From Ruegeria atlantica (lineage in GTDB: Bacteria > Pseudomonadota > Alphaproteobacteria > Rhodobacterales > Rhodobacteraceae), in the NCBI RefSeq assembly GCF_013032505.1, contig NZ_WQCG01000002.1, positions 248,001 to 312,000 on the forward strand: a DNA stretch of 64,000 bases. Direction: 5' to 3'. Of this stretch, positions 8,881 through 17,882 are shown one piece after another. The first letter of the stretch is position 1; each line of letters starts with the position of its first letter. Position numbers and translations under genes: made by a program. Below the pieces are notes generated by a model, which was given only the letters and a program-made list of their open reading frames with translations, was not told the origin of the DNA and did no database searches.

Positions 8881-9837
8881 ATGGCGCTGTTCCTCGTGAA
8901 CGTGTTGGATGGATTTGTGACCGGTTTGCTGCTGTTCATGCTATGCAGCGGTCTGACACTGATCTTTTCAATGATGGGCGTTCTGAATTTTGCTCATGCC
9001 AGTTTTTACATGCTGGGGGCGTATTTCGCCTATCAGATCAGCCTCGTCACCGGGTTTTGGTCTGGTTTGCTGATCGCGCCACTGATCGTCGGGATCATCG
9101 GAGCCTTGATCGAGAGATACGGGTTGAGACGGGTTCACAAATACGGGCACGTGCCGGAACTGATCTTTACATTTGGTCTTGCTCTGCTGATTGAAGAGGC
9201 CGTTCAATTCTTCTGGGGCAAAAGCCAGCTTCCCTTCTCGGAACCTGCAGCGCTGGATTTTGCAGCCTTTGCAATCGCCGGAAATGCCTTCCCTGCCTAC
9301 AAGGTTTTCATGATCGCCGTGGCGATGGGGATATTCCTGACACTGCTTTACATTCTGACCAAGACACGTATCGGCATGACTATTCAAGCCGCGCTCAGCT
9401 ATCCTGAAACCGTCCAAAACCTGGGTCACAACGTGCCGCTGGTCTTCATGTGCGTATTCGGCGTTGGTACCGCGATGGCCGGTCTGGCTGGCGTCATCGC
9501 CGGTCCGGTTCTGGGCGTTTTCCCAGGCATGGCCTTGCAGCTTGGTTCAATCGTATTCGTGACCATAGTGATTGGCGGCCTGGGCTCGCTCTGGGGCGCT
9601 TTGGTTGCATCCCTGATAATCGGCTGGCTTCAGACTTTCGCCACAGCCTACGACGTCACGGCCGAACAAATACTGACCGCGATCGGCTTTACCAAACCAG
9701 AGATGATCTGGGATCATCCGTTGCAGGACCTGTGGACGCTGACACTGCCTCAGCTGGGCCCGATCCTGCCATACCTACTGATGATCATCGTTCTTGTCCT
9801 GCGTCCGCAGGGTCTGATGGGGAACCGTGAATCATGA
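8881..9837 (+). CDS. Branched-chain amino acid type ABC permease (LivH-like)
   Basis: 318 residues from the ATG at 8881, preceded by CAGGGAGA; the frame is open back to 8824, but that extension crosses the intercistronic hairpin and lacks a ribosome binding site. It is very hydrophobic with about eight predicted membrane segments and the typical LivH start (LDGFVTGLLLFMLCSGL, then GVLNFAHASFYMLGAY). It forms one half of the inner-membrane channel with the LivM-like protein whose start overlaps its stop. Confidence 0.88.
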   Translation: MALFLVNVLDGFVTGLLLFMLCSGLTLIFSMMGVLNFAHASFYMLGAYFAYQISLVTGFWSGLLIAPLIVGIIGALIERYGLRRVHKYGHVPELIFTFGLALLIEEAVQFFWGKSQLPFSEPAALDFAAFAIAGNAFPAYKVFMIAVAMGIFLTLLYILTKTRIGMTIQAALSYPETVQNLGHNVPLVFMCVFGVGTAMAGLAGVIAGPVLGVFPGMALQLGSIVFVTIVIGGLGSLWGALVASLIIGWLQTFATAYDVTAEQILTAIGFTKPEMIWDHPLQDLWTLTLPQLGPILPYLLMIIVLVLRPQGLMGNRES

Positions 9838-11120
9838 CTATCGTAAGTAAGACGCCCCTGACCGCGGGCACGACCCGCCTGATTTCGCTGTCAAACACGA
9901 TACCCTGGGCTTTTGCCGCGCTGTTTCTGCTGTGCCTGCCGTTTGTGTTTCAGACCAGTTCGGCGCTGACGATCATGAACCAGATGGCGATCACCATCGT
10001 TTTCGCACTGAGTTACAATATGTTGCTGGGGCAGGGTGGTATGCTGTCCTTTGGTCATGCGGTCTATATGGGTCTTGGCGGATTTTTCGCCATACATGTG
10101 ATGAACATGGTTGAGGACGGGCTGTGGCTGCCACTACCACTTTTGCCTCTTATTGGCGGTCTGTTCGGTCTGATTTTTGCCTTCCTGATCGGCAGCTTTT
10201 CGACCCGACGGGCTGGCACGGTATTCGCCATGATCTCGCTGGGTGTCGGAGAGTTGATCGCCGCCTGTTCGGTCATCATCGTTGTGTTCTTTGGCGGCGA
10301 AGAAGGTATCTCGGGCGACCGGACGATGGGGCCACCGGTGTTTGGGTATGAATTCCTGACGCAGCAAGAGGTCTATTATCTGACTGTCGTTTGGCTGTTG
10401 GTTGCAGCACTGCTGATGTACCTGTTCTCGCGCACGCCGATCGGGCGGATCGCCAACGCTGTACGCGACAATGAGGAACGTGCCGAGTTTCTAGGCTATT
10501 CCCAACGCAATGTGCGTTGGATTTCTTTCTGTGCATCGGGCTTCTTCGCCGGCGTTGCGGGGTCATTGTTCGCGATCAACTTCGAGATCCTGACTGAGGA
10601 AAACCTGAACCTTGCTACGTCCGGTTCGATCCTGTTGATCACCTTCATTGGTGGGGCTGGTTTCTTTGTCGGGCCGATCATCGGGGCAGTCGTGTTTACC
10701 TTGCTTCAAACAGTTCTTGGACTGCATACCGAGCTTTGGGCCCTGTATCTTGGCATTTTGTTCGTGGCCTGCGTGATGTTCTTCCCGTCTGGATTTGCCG
10801 GGCTGATCGCGATGCACCGACGCCCGTTCGCACTTGGAAAACTGAAGCTGCTGATCAAGCCCTATGTCAAGGTTGCGATCCCCGCGATCACCAGTGTCTT
10901 GTCTCTGGCTGCAATTCTGGAAATCCTGTTCCACAAGCGGCACGGCTACGGTGGCGATCACGAGATGCACCTTTATGGCATTGCATTTGACAGTGGCGGT
11001 TATCAGGCGGTGGCGCTGGCTGCCATCATCGCCGCAATCTCACTCTTCCTGGTGTCGCGCGTTTTGCCGGAAATCCGTGATGCCTGGGACAACGCGAACC
11101 ATGCGGAGGATCGGGCATGA
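9834..11120 (+). CDS. Branched-chain amino acid type ABC permease (LivM-like)
   Basis: 428 residues, overlapping the previous gene by four bases (ATGA). It is a LivM-type membrane protein with about ten segments; the GGQGMLSFGHAVYMGLGGF-type loop (here GQGG then LSFGHAVY) is clear. The C-terminus, from about residue 335, is longer than usual, with two extra hydrophobic stretches separated by a charged His/Arg/Gly loop. It pairs with the LivH-like subunit. The extension is the only oddity. Confidence 0.87.
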   Translation: MTIVSKTPLTAGTTRLISLSNTIPWAFAALFLLCLPFVFQTSSALTIMNQMAITIVFALSYNMLLGQGGMLSFGHAVYMGLGGFFAIHVMNMVEDGLWLPLPLLPLIGGLFGLIFAFLIGSFSTRRAGTVFAMISLGVGELIAACSVIIVVFFGGEEGISGDRTMGPPVFGYEFLTQQEVYYLTVVWLLVAALLMYLFSRTPIGRIANAVRDNEERAEFLGYSQRNVRWISFCASGFFAGVAGSLFAINFEILTEENLNLATSGSILLITFIGGAGFFVGPIIGAVVFTLLQTVLGLHTELWALYLGILFVACVMFFPSGFAGLIAMHRRPFALGKLKLLIKPYVKVAIPAITSVLSLAAILEILFHKRHGYGGDHEMHLYGIAFDSGGYQAVALAAIIAAISLFLVSRVLPEIRDAWDNANHAEDRA

Positions 11121-11881
11121 GCGCTCCCGCAATCGAGCTGAAAAACCTCGAGAAAAGCTTTGGTCTGGCCAAGATCATCCAAGGCGTGGATCTGCAGATC
11201 GCCAAGGGTGAGCGCCACGCCGTCATCGGGCCGAACGGGGCCGGGAAATCGACCCTTTTCAACCTGATCACCGGACGGTTCGCGCCGACCTCAGGTGGGG
11301 TATTCCTGCACGGCGAAGATGTCACCGGATTGAAGCCGTTCGAGATCAACCGCCGCGGCCTTAGTCGGTCGTTCCAGATCACCAACATCTTTCCTAACAT
11401 GACGGTGTTTGAGAACATTCGTTGTGGGCTGTTGTGGACAATGGGGTATCGCTATTCTTTTTGGCACATGATTGGCCGGCAGCTGGACGTGACTGAAAAG
11501 GCCGAGGGAATTCTGGCGCAGATCAATCTGAGTTCGCGCCGGAATGAACTGGCTGGCACGCTGGCATATGCCGAACAGCGCGCACTTGAGATCGGGATCA
11601 CGATCGCGGGTGGTGCCGATATCATCCTGCTGGACGAACCCTGCGCCGGGATGAGCCATTCAGAGACCGACCTGATCGTCGATCTGATCCGCAACGTTAC
11701 CGAGGATAAGACGCTATTGATTGTTGAGCACGACATGGGCGTGATTTTCGATCTGGCGGACAAAATCTCGGTCCTTGTTTATGGCGAAGTGATCGAGTCT
11801 GACACGCCGGACGTTGTGCGTGCATCTGCGAAAGTGAAAGAAGCCTATCTGGGCGCAAGTTTGGAAGAGGAGGCGGTGTAA
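11117..11881 (+). CDS. ABC transporter ATP-binding protein (LivG-like)
   Basis: 254 residues. Walker A is GPNGAGKST near residue 38 and Walker B is IILLDEP near 172, followed by the CAGMS sequence typical of LivG. The ABC signature is degenerate (LAYAEQRALEIG). It overlaps the LivM gene by four bases and ends on the A of the next start. It energises the importer together with the LivF-like subunit. Confidence 0.88.
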   Translation: MSAPAIELKNLEKSFGLAKIIQGVDLQIAKGERHAVIGPNGAGKSTLFNLITGRFAPTSGGVFLHGEDVTGLKPFEINRRGLSRSFQITNIFPNMTVFENIRCGLLWTMGYRYSFWHMIGRQLDVTEKAEGILAQINLSSRRNELAGTLAYAEQRALEIGITIAGGADIILLDEPCAGMSHSETDLIVDLIRNVTEDKTLLIVEHDMGVIFDLADKISVLVYGEVIESDTPDVVRASAKVKEAYLGASLEEEAV

Positions 11882-12582
11882 TGCTTCAGGTCACCGACTT
11901 GCACGCCTATTACGGCAAAAGTCACATTCTTCAGGGGGTAAACCTTGAGGTAGGTGAGGGCGAAATCGTATCGCTGCTAGGCCGCAACGGGGTTGGGCGT
12001 TCAACCACTTGCAAAGCCATCATGGGCGAGGTCGCCCCACACGGGTCGATCCAGTTCCGCGATGAGGAGATCGCAGGCCGCAAGAGCTTTGAGATAGCCA
12101 AAGCCGGGATCGGCTATGTGCCTGAAAACCGAGATATCTTTCCCGGTCTCACAACTCGCCAGAACCTGATGCTGGGGCTGAAACCCGGCCAAAAGGATGG
12201 CGATGGCCGCTGGTGCATGGAAGACATGTTCGAGATGTTCCCCAACCTGCGAAACCGCGCGGATGTGGATGCCTCAGTCATGTCAGGCGGTGAAAAGCAG
12301 ATGCTGACCATTTGCCGCGCGCTGATGGGTGATCCCGATTTCATCATGATCGACGAGCCGACCGAAGGCCTGGCTCCAAAGATCGTCGAGCAGGTAGGGG
12401 ATTTGCTGCTGCAAATTGCCGAGCGTGGGGTTTCGATCCTATTGGTCGAGCAAAAGCTGACCATCACTTTGCGAGTGACCAACCGGGTTTATGTCATGGG
12501 CCATGGGCACATGGTTTTCGAAGGTTCTCCGCAGGCTCTGCGCGAAAATGACGACATCCGGCAGGAGTGGCTAGAGGTCTGA
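11881..12582 (+). CDS. ABC transporter ATP-binding protein (LivF-like) with Lys-to-Arg change in Walker A
   Basis: 233 residues. The fold and motifs are LivF-like: a signature near 137 (MSGGEKQML) and Walker B FIMIDEPTEGLAP. The Walker A reads GRNGVGRST, residues 34-42, with arginine (codon CGT) at position 40 where ABC proteins have the phosphate-binding lysine. The LivG partner keeps its lysine. The change may be tolerated because the pair forms two composite sites, or it may reflect a family subgroup. This is the last gene of the importer operon and is followed by a terminator-like hairpin. Confidence 0.86.
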   Translation: MLQVTDLHAYYGKSHILQGVNLEVGEGEIVSLLGRNGVGRSTTCKAIMGEVAPHGSIQFRDEEIAGRKSFEIAKAGIGYVPENRDIFPGLTTRQNLMLGLKPGQKDGDGRWCMEDMFEMFPNLRNRADVDASVMSGGEKQMLTICRALMGDPDFIMIDEPTEGLAPKIVEQVGDLLLQIAERGVSILLVEQKLTITLRVTNRVYVMGHGHMVFEGSPQALRENDDIRQEWLEV

Positions 12583-12644
12583 ATGAGCGCTCTTGGTCCG
12601 TCACTAAAAGCAGGCCGTTTTACCAGTTTGCCTAAAATAGGAGG

Positions 12645-12677
12645 CGGGAATTCCGTGGGCGCGGAGTTCCCGTTTTT
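12645..12677 (+). terminator. Rho-independent terminator of the ABC importer operon
   Basis: Arms of ten bases (12645-12654 and 12663-12672, one G-U pair), an eight-base loop and a run of five T. It lies 63 bases after the last importer gene and just before the convergent end of the aldehyde dehydrogenase gene. Confidence 0.75.
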
Positions 12678-12691
12678 GTCGCTGCAACTGA

Positions 12692-14131
12692 TTACTTTTT
12701 CAGGAACGGCGCCATTGTCTTGAAGAACTTCTCGCCATAAGGCGGGCGAAGGGCCTTAAAGACGCTGTCCATCTTGATCTGTTTGTAAACGGCCTTTGCG
12801 TGGCTGAAGCGTTTGAAGCCGTGCAGTCCATGATAGGCACCCATGCCACTGTTTCCAACGCCCCCAAATGGCAGGGTGTTCTGGGTCGAATGCATGATCG
12901 TATCGTTGATGCATGCCCCGCCGGAGATGGTATCTTCCATCACGCGTTGCTGCTCATCCGCGTCTTTGGCGAAGACATAGGCGGCCAGAGGGCGCGGGCG
13001 GGCGTTCGCGAAGGCGATGGCCTGATCCAGCGTGTCATAGGGAATGATCGGCAGGATTGGACCGAAGATTTCGTCTTGCATGACATCCAGTGTCGGGTCT
13101 GCGTCGACGATCAGTGTCGGCGGCAGAATTTTCTCGTTCGTGGACGACAGGTCTTCATTGGCGGGATTTACCTGAACAACCCGCGCCCCAGCTGAGCGCG
13201 CCTGATCCACAAGACCCTTGAGGCGGTCGAATTGGCGATCGGTCACGATGTGAGTGACGTCCGTGTTGCCAGACAGGGTTGGGTAGAGCTCGGACAGTTT
13301 TGCCTCAAGCGCTGTGGCGAATTCTTCCATTTTTGCACGCGGGACAAGGACATAGTCCGGGGCAAGACAGACCTGGCCCGCGTTGAAAACTTTACCTGCC
13401 GCAATCCGAGCGACAGTAAGGTTCATATCCGCGCTTGGGGCGATGATGGTGGGGTTCTTGCCGCCAAGTTCCAGCGTCGTTGGTACCATGTGCTCGGCTG
13501 CGGCGCGCAGGACGTGCGGGCCAATAGTGCTGGCTCCCGTAAATAGCAGGTGATCAAAGGGTAAAGCAGTAAACGCCTGTGCGACTTCGACGCCGCCGGT
13601 CGTGACCACGGCCTCGTGCGGTGCAAAACTTGCCTCGATCAGCGACTTCAAAAGGTCGGATGTACGGGGTGTGAATTCCGATGGTTTCAACATGACCGAG
13701 TTGCCGGCAGCAAAGGCTTCGGCCATAGGGCCGATGGCCAGAAAGATTGGAAAGTTCCAGGGGCTTACAATCCCAACAACGCCCAGCGGTTGATAGTGAA
13801 TGCGACCGCGCGCGCCCAGCAATCCCAGGGGAAACTCGATTTTGGCCTTCTCTGGTCGCATCCATTGGTCAAGGTGGTCCCGCGCATATTTGAGCTGCTT
13901 TGCCGTTCCAACAATATCCGCAGCAATAGTTTCATGCTGCGACCGGTTCCCAAAATCGGCCGAGATTGCGTCAGCGATGGTATCGCGATTATCGAGTACC
14001 AAATCGATCAGTCGTGTGATGCGATCCTTGCGTTCCGTCGCATTCGGCGCGCCGTGCTGGACCCGGTGCGTTTTCTGAGTTTCCAAAAGCGTCGAGAGGC
14101 TCTCGGCGGTGTTTGGGTTATGCTGGTTCAC
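12692..14131 (-). CDS. Coniferyl aldehyde dehydrogenase-type NAD(P)-dependent aldehyde dehydrogenase
   Basis: 479 residues from a GTG at 14131 that has AGGAG eight bases upstream; a 59-codon longer frame to 14308 has no such site, a basic low-complexity sequence, and crosses the 14286 operator. The aldehyde dehydrogenase fold is complete: a SPWNFP cofactor loop, LELGGKNP with the general-base Glu, and NAGQVCLAP with the catalytic Cys. The C-terminal GLHGFKRFSHAKAVYKQ and FFKTMAPFLKK are typical of the coniferyl aldehyde dehydrogenase group. It oxidises an aldehyde, possibly one released by the Rieske oxygenases or from ring cleavage. It diverges from the flavin reductase. Confidence 0.85.
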   Translation of the reverse strand: MNQHNPNTAESLSTLLETQKTHRVQHGAPNATERKDRITRLIDLVLDNRDTIADAISADFGNRSQHETIAADIVGTAKQLKYARDHLDQWMRPEKAKIEFPLGLLGARGRIHYQPLGVVGIVSPWNFPIFLAIGPMAEAFAAGNSVMLKPSEFTPRTSDLLKSLIEASFAPHEAVVTTGGVEVAQAFTALPFDHLLFTGASTIGPHVLRAAAEHMVPTTLELGGKNPTIIAPSADMNLTVARIAAGKVFNAGQVCLAPDYVLVPRAKMEEFATALEAKLSELYPTLSGNTDVTHIVTDRQFDRLKGLVDQARSAGARVVQVNPANEDLSSTNEKILPPTLIVDADPTLDVMQDEIFGPILPIIPYDTLDQAIAFANARPRPLAAYVFAKDADEQQRVMEDTISGGACINDTIMHSTQNTLPFGGVGNSGMGAYHGLHGFKRFSHAKAVYKQIKMDSVFKALRPPYGEKFFKTMAPFLKK

Positions 14132-14285
14132 TATGCGTCTCCTACGGTTGGTTCTGCTGTATGCAACCGTTTTCCTGTTGGTCTGCGTGCCCTTTTTGCC
14201 CCCTTTGCGACAAGGGCTGGGTTTCGCGTTTTCGTCGCGGGGCTGCGAAGTCTGCATTGACATTGGCCCTGTGATATGGAAGGTA

Positions 14286-14299
14286 AGTGATCGTTCACT
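14286..14299. promoter_or_regulatory. Operator AGTGATCGTTCACT upstream of flavin reductase
   Basis: A 14-base near-palindrome (one central mismatch), 19 bases before the flavin reductase ATG. It begins 29 bases after the first T of a TTGACA at 14257, the same offset as at the importer promoter. The intergenic region is shared with the divergent aldehyde dehydrogenase. Confidence 0.65.
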
Positions 14300-14317
14300 A
14301 ATAAGCAAGAGCGCAGT

Positions 14318-14815
14318 ATGGCCCTGACCACAGAAGACAGGTTCAAGACCGGCATGCAGTTGCTGGCGGCTTCGACAACCATCATCACATCGAAATTCGA
14401 GGAATCGCGCGCCGGGATGGCTGCGACGGCTGTGTGCTCACTAACCGCCGATCCACCGGCCTTATTGGTCTGCATCAACCGGACAGCGCGAACATATGGC
14501 GTCGTGATGGATAGCCGAAAATTCGCCGTAAACCTCATACCCGATGACATGACCGAAGTTGTCGGTGCCTTTTCTTCGAAAATGGACAAGGAAAAACAAT
14601 TCAATGCGGCCGGGACATGGGTCGACGGTGATCTGGGTCTGCCTGTATTGAAGGAAGCCGTCGTTTCCTTTGAGTGTGTCGTCGACAACTGGACCAACAC
14701 GAAGACACATGCCGTGTTCTTCGGCATGGTAAAAGAAGTCCACCTGAACCCGGAAAAATCAGCGCTCATATACGGGCGCAAGGGATTCCACAAACTCACG
14801 CCGCTGGAGAGTTGA
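14318..14815 (+). CDS. Flavin reductase family protein
   Basis: 165 residues covering the flavin reductase-like FMN-binding domain (PF01613). The order is an N-terminal helix, a MAATAVCSLTADPPALLVCIN strand-loop (positions about 34-54), then FAVNLI and the C-terminal GRKGFHKL. Such proteins supply reduced FMN/FAD to a partner monooxygenase. No flavin monooxygenase is seen in the window, so the partner could be elsewhere or the protein could serve another electron-transfer role. It is the first gene of a short rightward unit with the CoA ligase and has a repressor-like palindrome directly upstream. Confidence 0.85.
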   Translation: MALTTEDRFKTGMQLLAASTTIITSKFEESRAGMAATAVCSLTADPPALLVCINRTARTYGVVMDSRKFAVNLIPDDMTEVVGAFSSKMDKEKQFNAAGTWVDGDLGLPVLKEAVVSFECVVDNWTNTKTHAVFFGMVKEVHLNPEKSALIYGRKGFHKLTPLES

Positions 14816-14922
14816 TGTAGGGTTAAGGGGAAATTTCACCTGAATCCGCACGCTTTTAGCCGCCAACAAAAGACAATCACGCAGCTAGAATTTGCCGTGA
14901 TGATGCCCGGGAGGAGACACCG

Positions 14923-16473
14923 ATGCCCACGCTTGGACAGCTGATCGACCGAAACGCAGACCGTTTTGGGGATCTGGAAGCTTATGTAGAACTGGATCGC
15001 CGTTGCAGTTGGCGCGAGTTGGGTCAGCGTACGGACGCCCTGGCGCATGCTTTGCGATCGCTGGATATTCGTAAGGGTGATCGGGTTGGCGTGATCCTGC
15101 CCGACTGCATTGAAGTTGCGGAAACCATAGGTGCTTGTGCCAAGGCTGGTGCGATCCGGGTCGGTCTGAACTACCGCCTTGCCCCCCGCGAAATCGGCGC
15201 GCTGATCGATGATGCCGGTGTGGATGTTTTGTTCGTTCAGGACACGAAGGTGGAAATCGCCCAAGAGGCGCTGACCTTCAGTAAGCGTCAGCCGGTTCTG
15301 GTCGGCGTTGGTAGCCAGCACAAGCTGCAGCAGGATTATGAATCTCTGATCGCCGCTGCGACTGGTAACGGCGCTTTCACTCATACCCCGCATGAACAGT
15401 TGATGATCTGCTATACCACGGGTTCAACCGGTTTGCCGAAAGGCGCGATCTATCCTCACGGGTTGATGATCGAGTCGATGGGCGTAATCGCACTGACGGA
15501 AGGCGCGGGCCCGGACGATGTCTGGCTCCATGCGATGCCGGCGTCGGGCGTTCCGATCATTCACCTGCTGCGTAACATGTTCCACGGCACGAAATGCGCG
15601 ATTGTCGGCGAATGGAATGCCGAAACGGCGCTTAAGCTTATCGAACGCGAACAAGCGACGATCTGCGTTCTGGTGCCGACGATGCTGAACGATCTGCTGT
15701 CATCCGGCCTGATCACGCAATACAATTGCTCGTCGATCCGGCAGCTGGGCTATGGTTCCGCGCCAATTCCCCCTGCCACGGTGCGCGACGCGCTCAAGGC
15801 TTTCGGGTGCAAATTTCTGCAAATGTTCGGCACGACGGAACTGATGGGCATGGGCATGATGCTGACAGCAACTGACCACGAGCGCGCGTTGAAGGACGGA
15901 CATAACTGCTTGGAAAGTGCGGGTCGGCCACTCTATTACGTGGATGTCCGTGTTGTGGATGACCAGGGCAATGACCTTCCCAGGGGTGAGGCGGGTGAGC
16001 TGCTGATTAATTCGCCCTATGTCATACCAGGCTATTGGAACCAGGCGGTTGAGTATTCGGAAACTGTGCGGGATGGCTGGCTGCACACCGGGGATATCGC
16101 GGTGATCGATGACGAGGGGTTTGTTCACCTCAAGGATCGGGCCAAGTTCCGCATCAAGTCCGGTGGTTACAATGTGTTCCCGGTTGAAGTTGAAAACTGT
16201 CTGGCCGAGCATGATGCTGTCGACGAAGTCAGTGTTTTTGGTTTGCCCGATCCGAAATGGGGGGATCGGATTCATGCCGTTGTAACCCTGAATTTGGATA
16301 CGGCCGTCAGCGGCGCAGAGTTGCGCGAATATTGCCGTGGCAAGATTGCCAACTTCAAGATCCCGAAAGATATCGAGATCTGGGACTCGCTGCCCAAAGG
16401 ACCGACCGGCAAAATTCAAAAGCGCGAAATCATTGAGATTTGCAATCGTGATGATCAAAGCGGTGCCGCCTGA
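14923..16473 (+). CDS. AMP-dependent acyl-CoA synthetase/ligase
   Basis: 516 residues, adenylate-forming family. The phosphate loop YTTGSTGLPKG is at about 164-174. GWLHTGD and the hinge KDRAKFRIKSGGYNVFPVEVE follow near 385-430, and the C-terminal lysine region reads GPTGKIQKRE. It activates a carboxylic acid as acyl-AMP and then acyl-CoA. GGGAGGAG precedes the ATG. Together with the neighbouring aldehyde dehydrogenase it would take an aldehyde to an acid and then a CoA ester; the specific acid is not readable. It lies 107 bases downstream of the flavin reductase and is probably co-transcribed. Confidence 0.88.
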   Translation: MPTLGQLIDRNADRFGDLEAYVELDRRCSWRELGQRTDALAHALRSLDIRKGDRVGVILPDCIEVAETIGACAKAGAIRVGLNYRLAPREIGALIDDAGVDVLFVQDTKVEIAQEALTFSKRQPVLVGVGSQHKLQQDYESLIAAATGNGAFTHTPHEQLMICYTTGSTGLPKGAIYPHGLMIESMGVIALTEGAGPDDVWLHAMPASGVPIIHLLRNMFHGTKCAIVGEWNAETALKLIEREQATICVLVPTMLNDLLSSGLITQYNCSSIRQLGYGSAPIPPATVRDALKAFGCKFLQMFGTTELMGMGMMLTATDHERALKDGHNCLESAGRPLYYVDVRVVDDQGNDLPRGEAGELLINSPYVIPGYWNQAVEYSETVRDGWLHTGDIAVIDDEGFVHLKDRAKFRIKSGGYNVFPVEVENCLAEHDAVDEVSVFGLPDPKWGDRIHAVVTLNLDTAVSGAELREYCRGKIANFKIPKDIEIWDSLPKGPTGKIQKREIIEICNRDDQSGAA

Positions 16474-16587
16474 GCAACGAAATGCGGTGAAGCCTCGTCG
16501 TTCTTTCGCTCGGCAGCGGGTGAATTGGTCATCTGTTTTAGCAGGCGACCGGGCAAGGTGAAGCCCAGACGCCAGCCATGTTTGGAC

Positions 16588-17775
16588 CTACGGTTCCATG
16601 TGGCGCAGCACGGATTTCTGGAAGTAAGTCAGCGGAGACTCGGCGCCCGCACCAGCGGCCATTTTCCCCACCGCATATTTCGGCGACATTAGTGAGCGCT
16701 GCATTTTCTCGACGACATAGACATCCTCAGTCTGGAAATCCTGAGTTTCCAGCGGATGCACCTTCCAGTGCGAACTTTTGACCATGCCGGATACCTTGTC
16801 ATAGCCGGGGATATCCTTGACGGATCCACGGCTGGACATCCACGATTTCGCCGCCCAGACATAAGCATGCAGGCGCGTTACACCGGCGCTTATCGGTTCC
16901 ATCACAGATATCGAGAAGGACCATGGGCTTGCTACGATAAGGGTCGTCGGGAACAACATGTATACACCGCCATAGCCCTCTTTCTCGGCGTGCGGGATCT
17001 TCTTCGCGTTCCACTTATCCATGCGCGTCGATACGAAGTTTGGAACGCGCGAACGTACGGTTTCATTCTCGGTCGAATACCAGACTTGATTGTCGCCGTA
17101 TGGGTCCCAGACATTTTTATCCTGGGTCGGGCCGCCCAGTGTGTTCTTGTGCAAATAGGCCAGATGGTATCCGTCAATCGCGTTCTCAAAGAATACTTTC
17201 CAGTTGCACTGCATTTCATAGGTAACGGGTTCACCGTAAGATATAAGCTCAGGACTGTTGATGTCGTGCGGCCAGACGACATCTTCCAACCCGCTGAGCC
17301 AATCGGACAGGTCCTGATCTGGTTCTGGGTTGACGAAAACCAGCCCTTTGAACGTCTCGACCGATGCCCTGTGCAAGCCATTTTCTTTTTTGTCGATGTC
17401 CGGGAAGCAGGCTTTCTGGTCAGGGATACCTCGAAGCGCGCCATCCAAGCCAAAAGTCCACGAATGATAGGGGCACACGATCGTCTTTCCGGCATTTCCG
17501 CAGCCGCGATCCAACAATTCGGTTCCGCGATGGCGGCAAATGTTGTGGAACGCGCGCAGTTCACCGTCGTTTCCGCGGATTACGACCAGGGTAAAGTGCC
17601 CTGCCTTGGCCGTCATATAATCACCCGCATTGGCAACCTTTGCCTCGATGCCAGCATAAACCCAACTGCGCGAGAACAGCTTCTGGTTCTCCTGCGCCAG
17701 CCATTCATCCGATGTGTAAGCTTCGGCGGGCAATTCCTGCGTGGCGACTTCTGGCATTTGGTTTGGCTGTTGCAT
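16588..17775 (-). CDS. Rieske non-haem iron oxygenase alpha subunit (first copy)
   Basis: 395 residues from the ATG at 17775; a GTG four codons upstream is possible. The Rieske cluster ligands are Cys80/His82 and Cys101/His104. The mononuclear iron site is N-A-I-D-G-Y-H-L-A-Y-L-H with Asp201, His204 and His209, and a C-terminal Glu-Asp-Val-Tyr probably supplies the last ligand. It resembles the oxygenases acting on quaternary or N-methylated amines (GbcA, CntA, stachydrine demethylase) as well as ring hydroxylases. The promoter carries both palindromes of this locus. The reductase is probably the FNR/[2Fe-2S] protein at 21767. Confidence 0.87.
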   Translation of the reverse strand: MQQPNQMPEVATQELPAEAYTSDEWLAQENQKLFSRSWVYAGIEAKVANAGDYMTAKAGHFTLVVIRGNDGELRAFHNICRHRGTELLDRGCGNAGKTIVCPYHSWTFGLDGALRGIPDQKACFPDIDKKENGLHRASVETFKGLVFVNPEPDQDLSDWLSGLEDVVWPHDINSPELISYGEPVTYEMQCNWKVFFENAIDGYHLAYLHKNTLGGPTQDKNVWDPYGDNQVWYSTENETVRSRVPNFVSTRMDKWNAKKIPHAEKEGYGGVYMLFPTTLIVASPWSFSISVMEPISAGVTRLHAYVWAAKSWMSSRGSVKDIPGYDKVSGMVKSSHWKVHPLETQDFQTEDVYVVEKMQRSLMSPKYAVGKMAAGAGAESPLTYFQKSVLRHMEP

Positions 17776-17811
17776 GTAAAATCTCACAAGTGGCTACTGA
17801 GTCTTTATTAT

Positions 17812-17825
17812 TGTCAAAGGTGACA
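17812..17825. promoter_or_regulatory. Operator TGTCA-N4-TGACA overlapping the first Rieske promoter
   Basis: Perfect five-base arms with a four-base spacer, 37 bases before the ATG at 17775. Reading leftward, a TTGACA (17853-17848) is followed after 17 bases by TATCTG, and the operator overlaps this -10 and the probable start site. The same repeat lies upstream of the second Rieske gene and, imperfectly, of the intact TetR gene. Confidence 0.6.
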
Positions 17826-17857
17826 GATAACTTGAAATATGGCGTTTGTCAATTAAA

Positions 17858-17871
17858 GGTGATCGTTCACT
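17858..17871. promoter_or_regulatory. Operator GGTGATCGTTCACT
   Basis: One outer mismatch to the AGTGATCGTTCACT motif. It sits just upstream of the -35 of the first Rieske gene and twelve bases before the broken TetR reading frame, so it could act on both. Confidence 0.6.
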
Positions 17872-17882
17872 ATACTTCCTGA

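Noticed and set aside
14131..14308. Longer N-terminus for the aldehyde dehydrogenase
   Set aside because: The extra 59 codons are basic and low-complexity, lack a ribosome binding site and run through the 14286 operator; the GTG at 14131 has a good site and fits family length.
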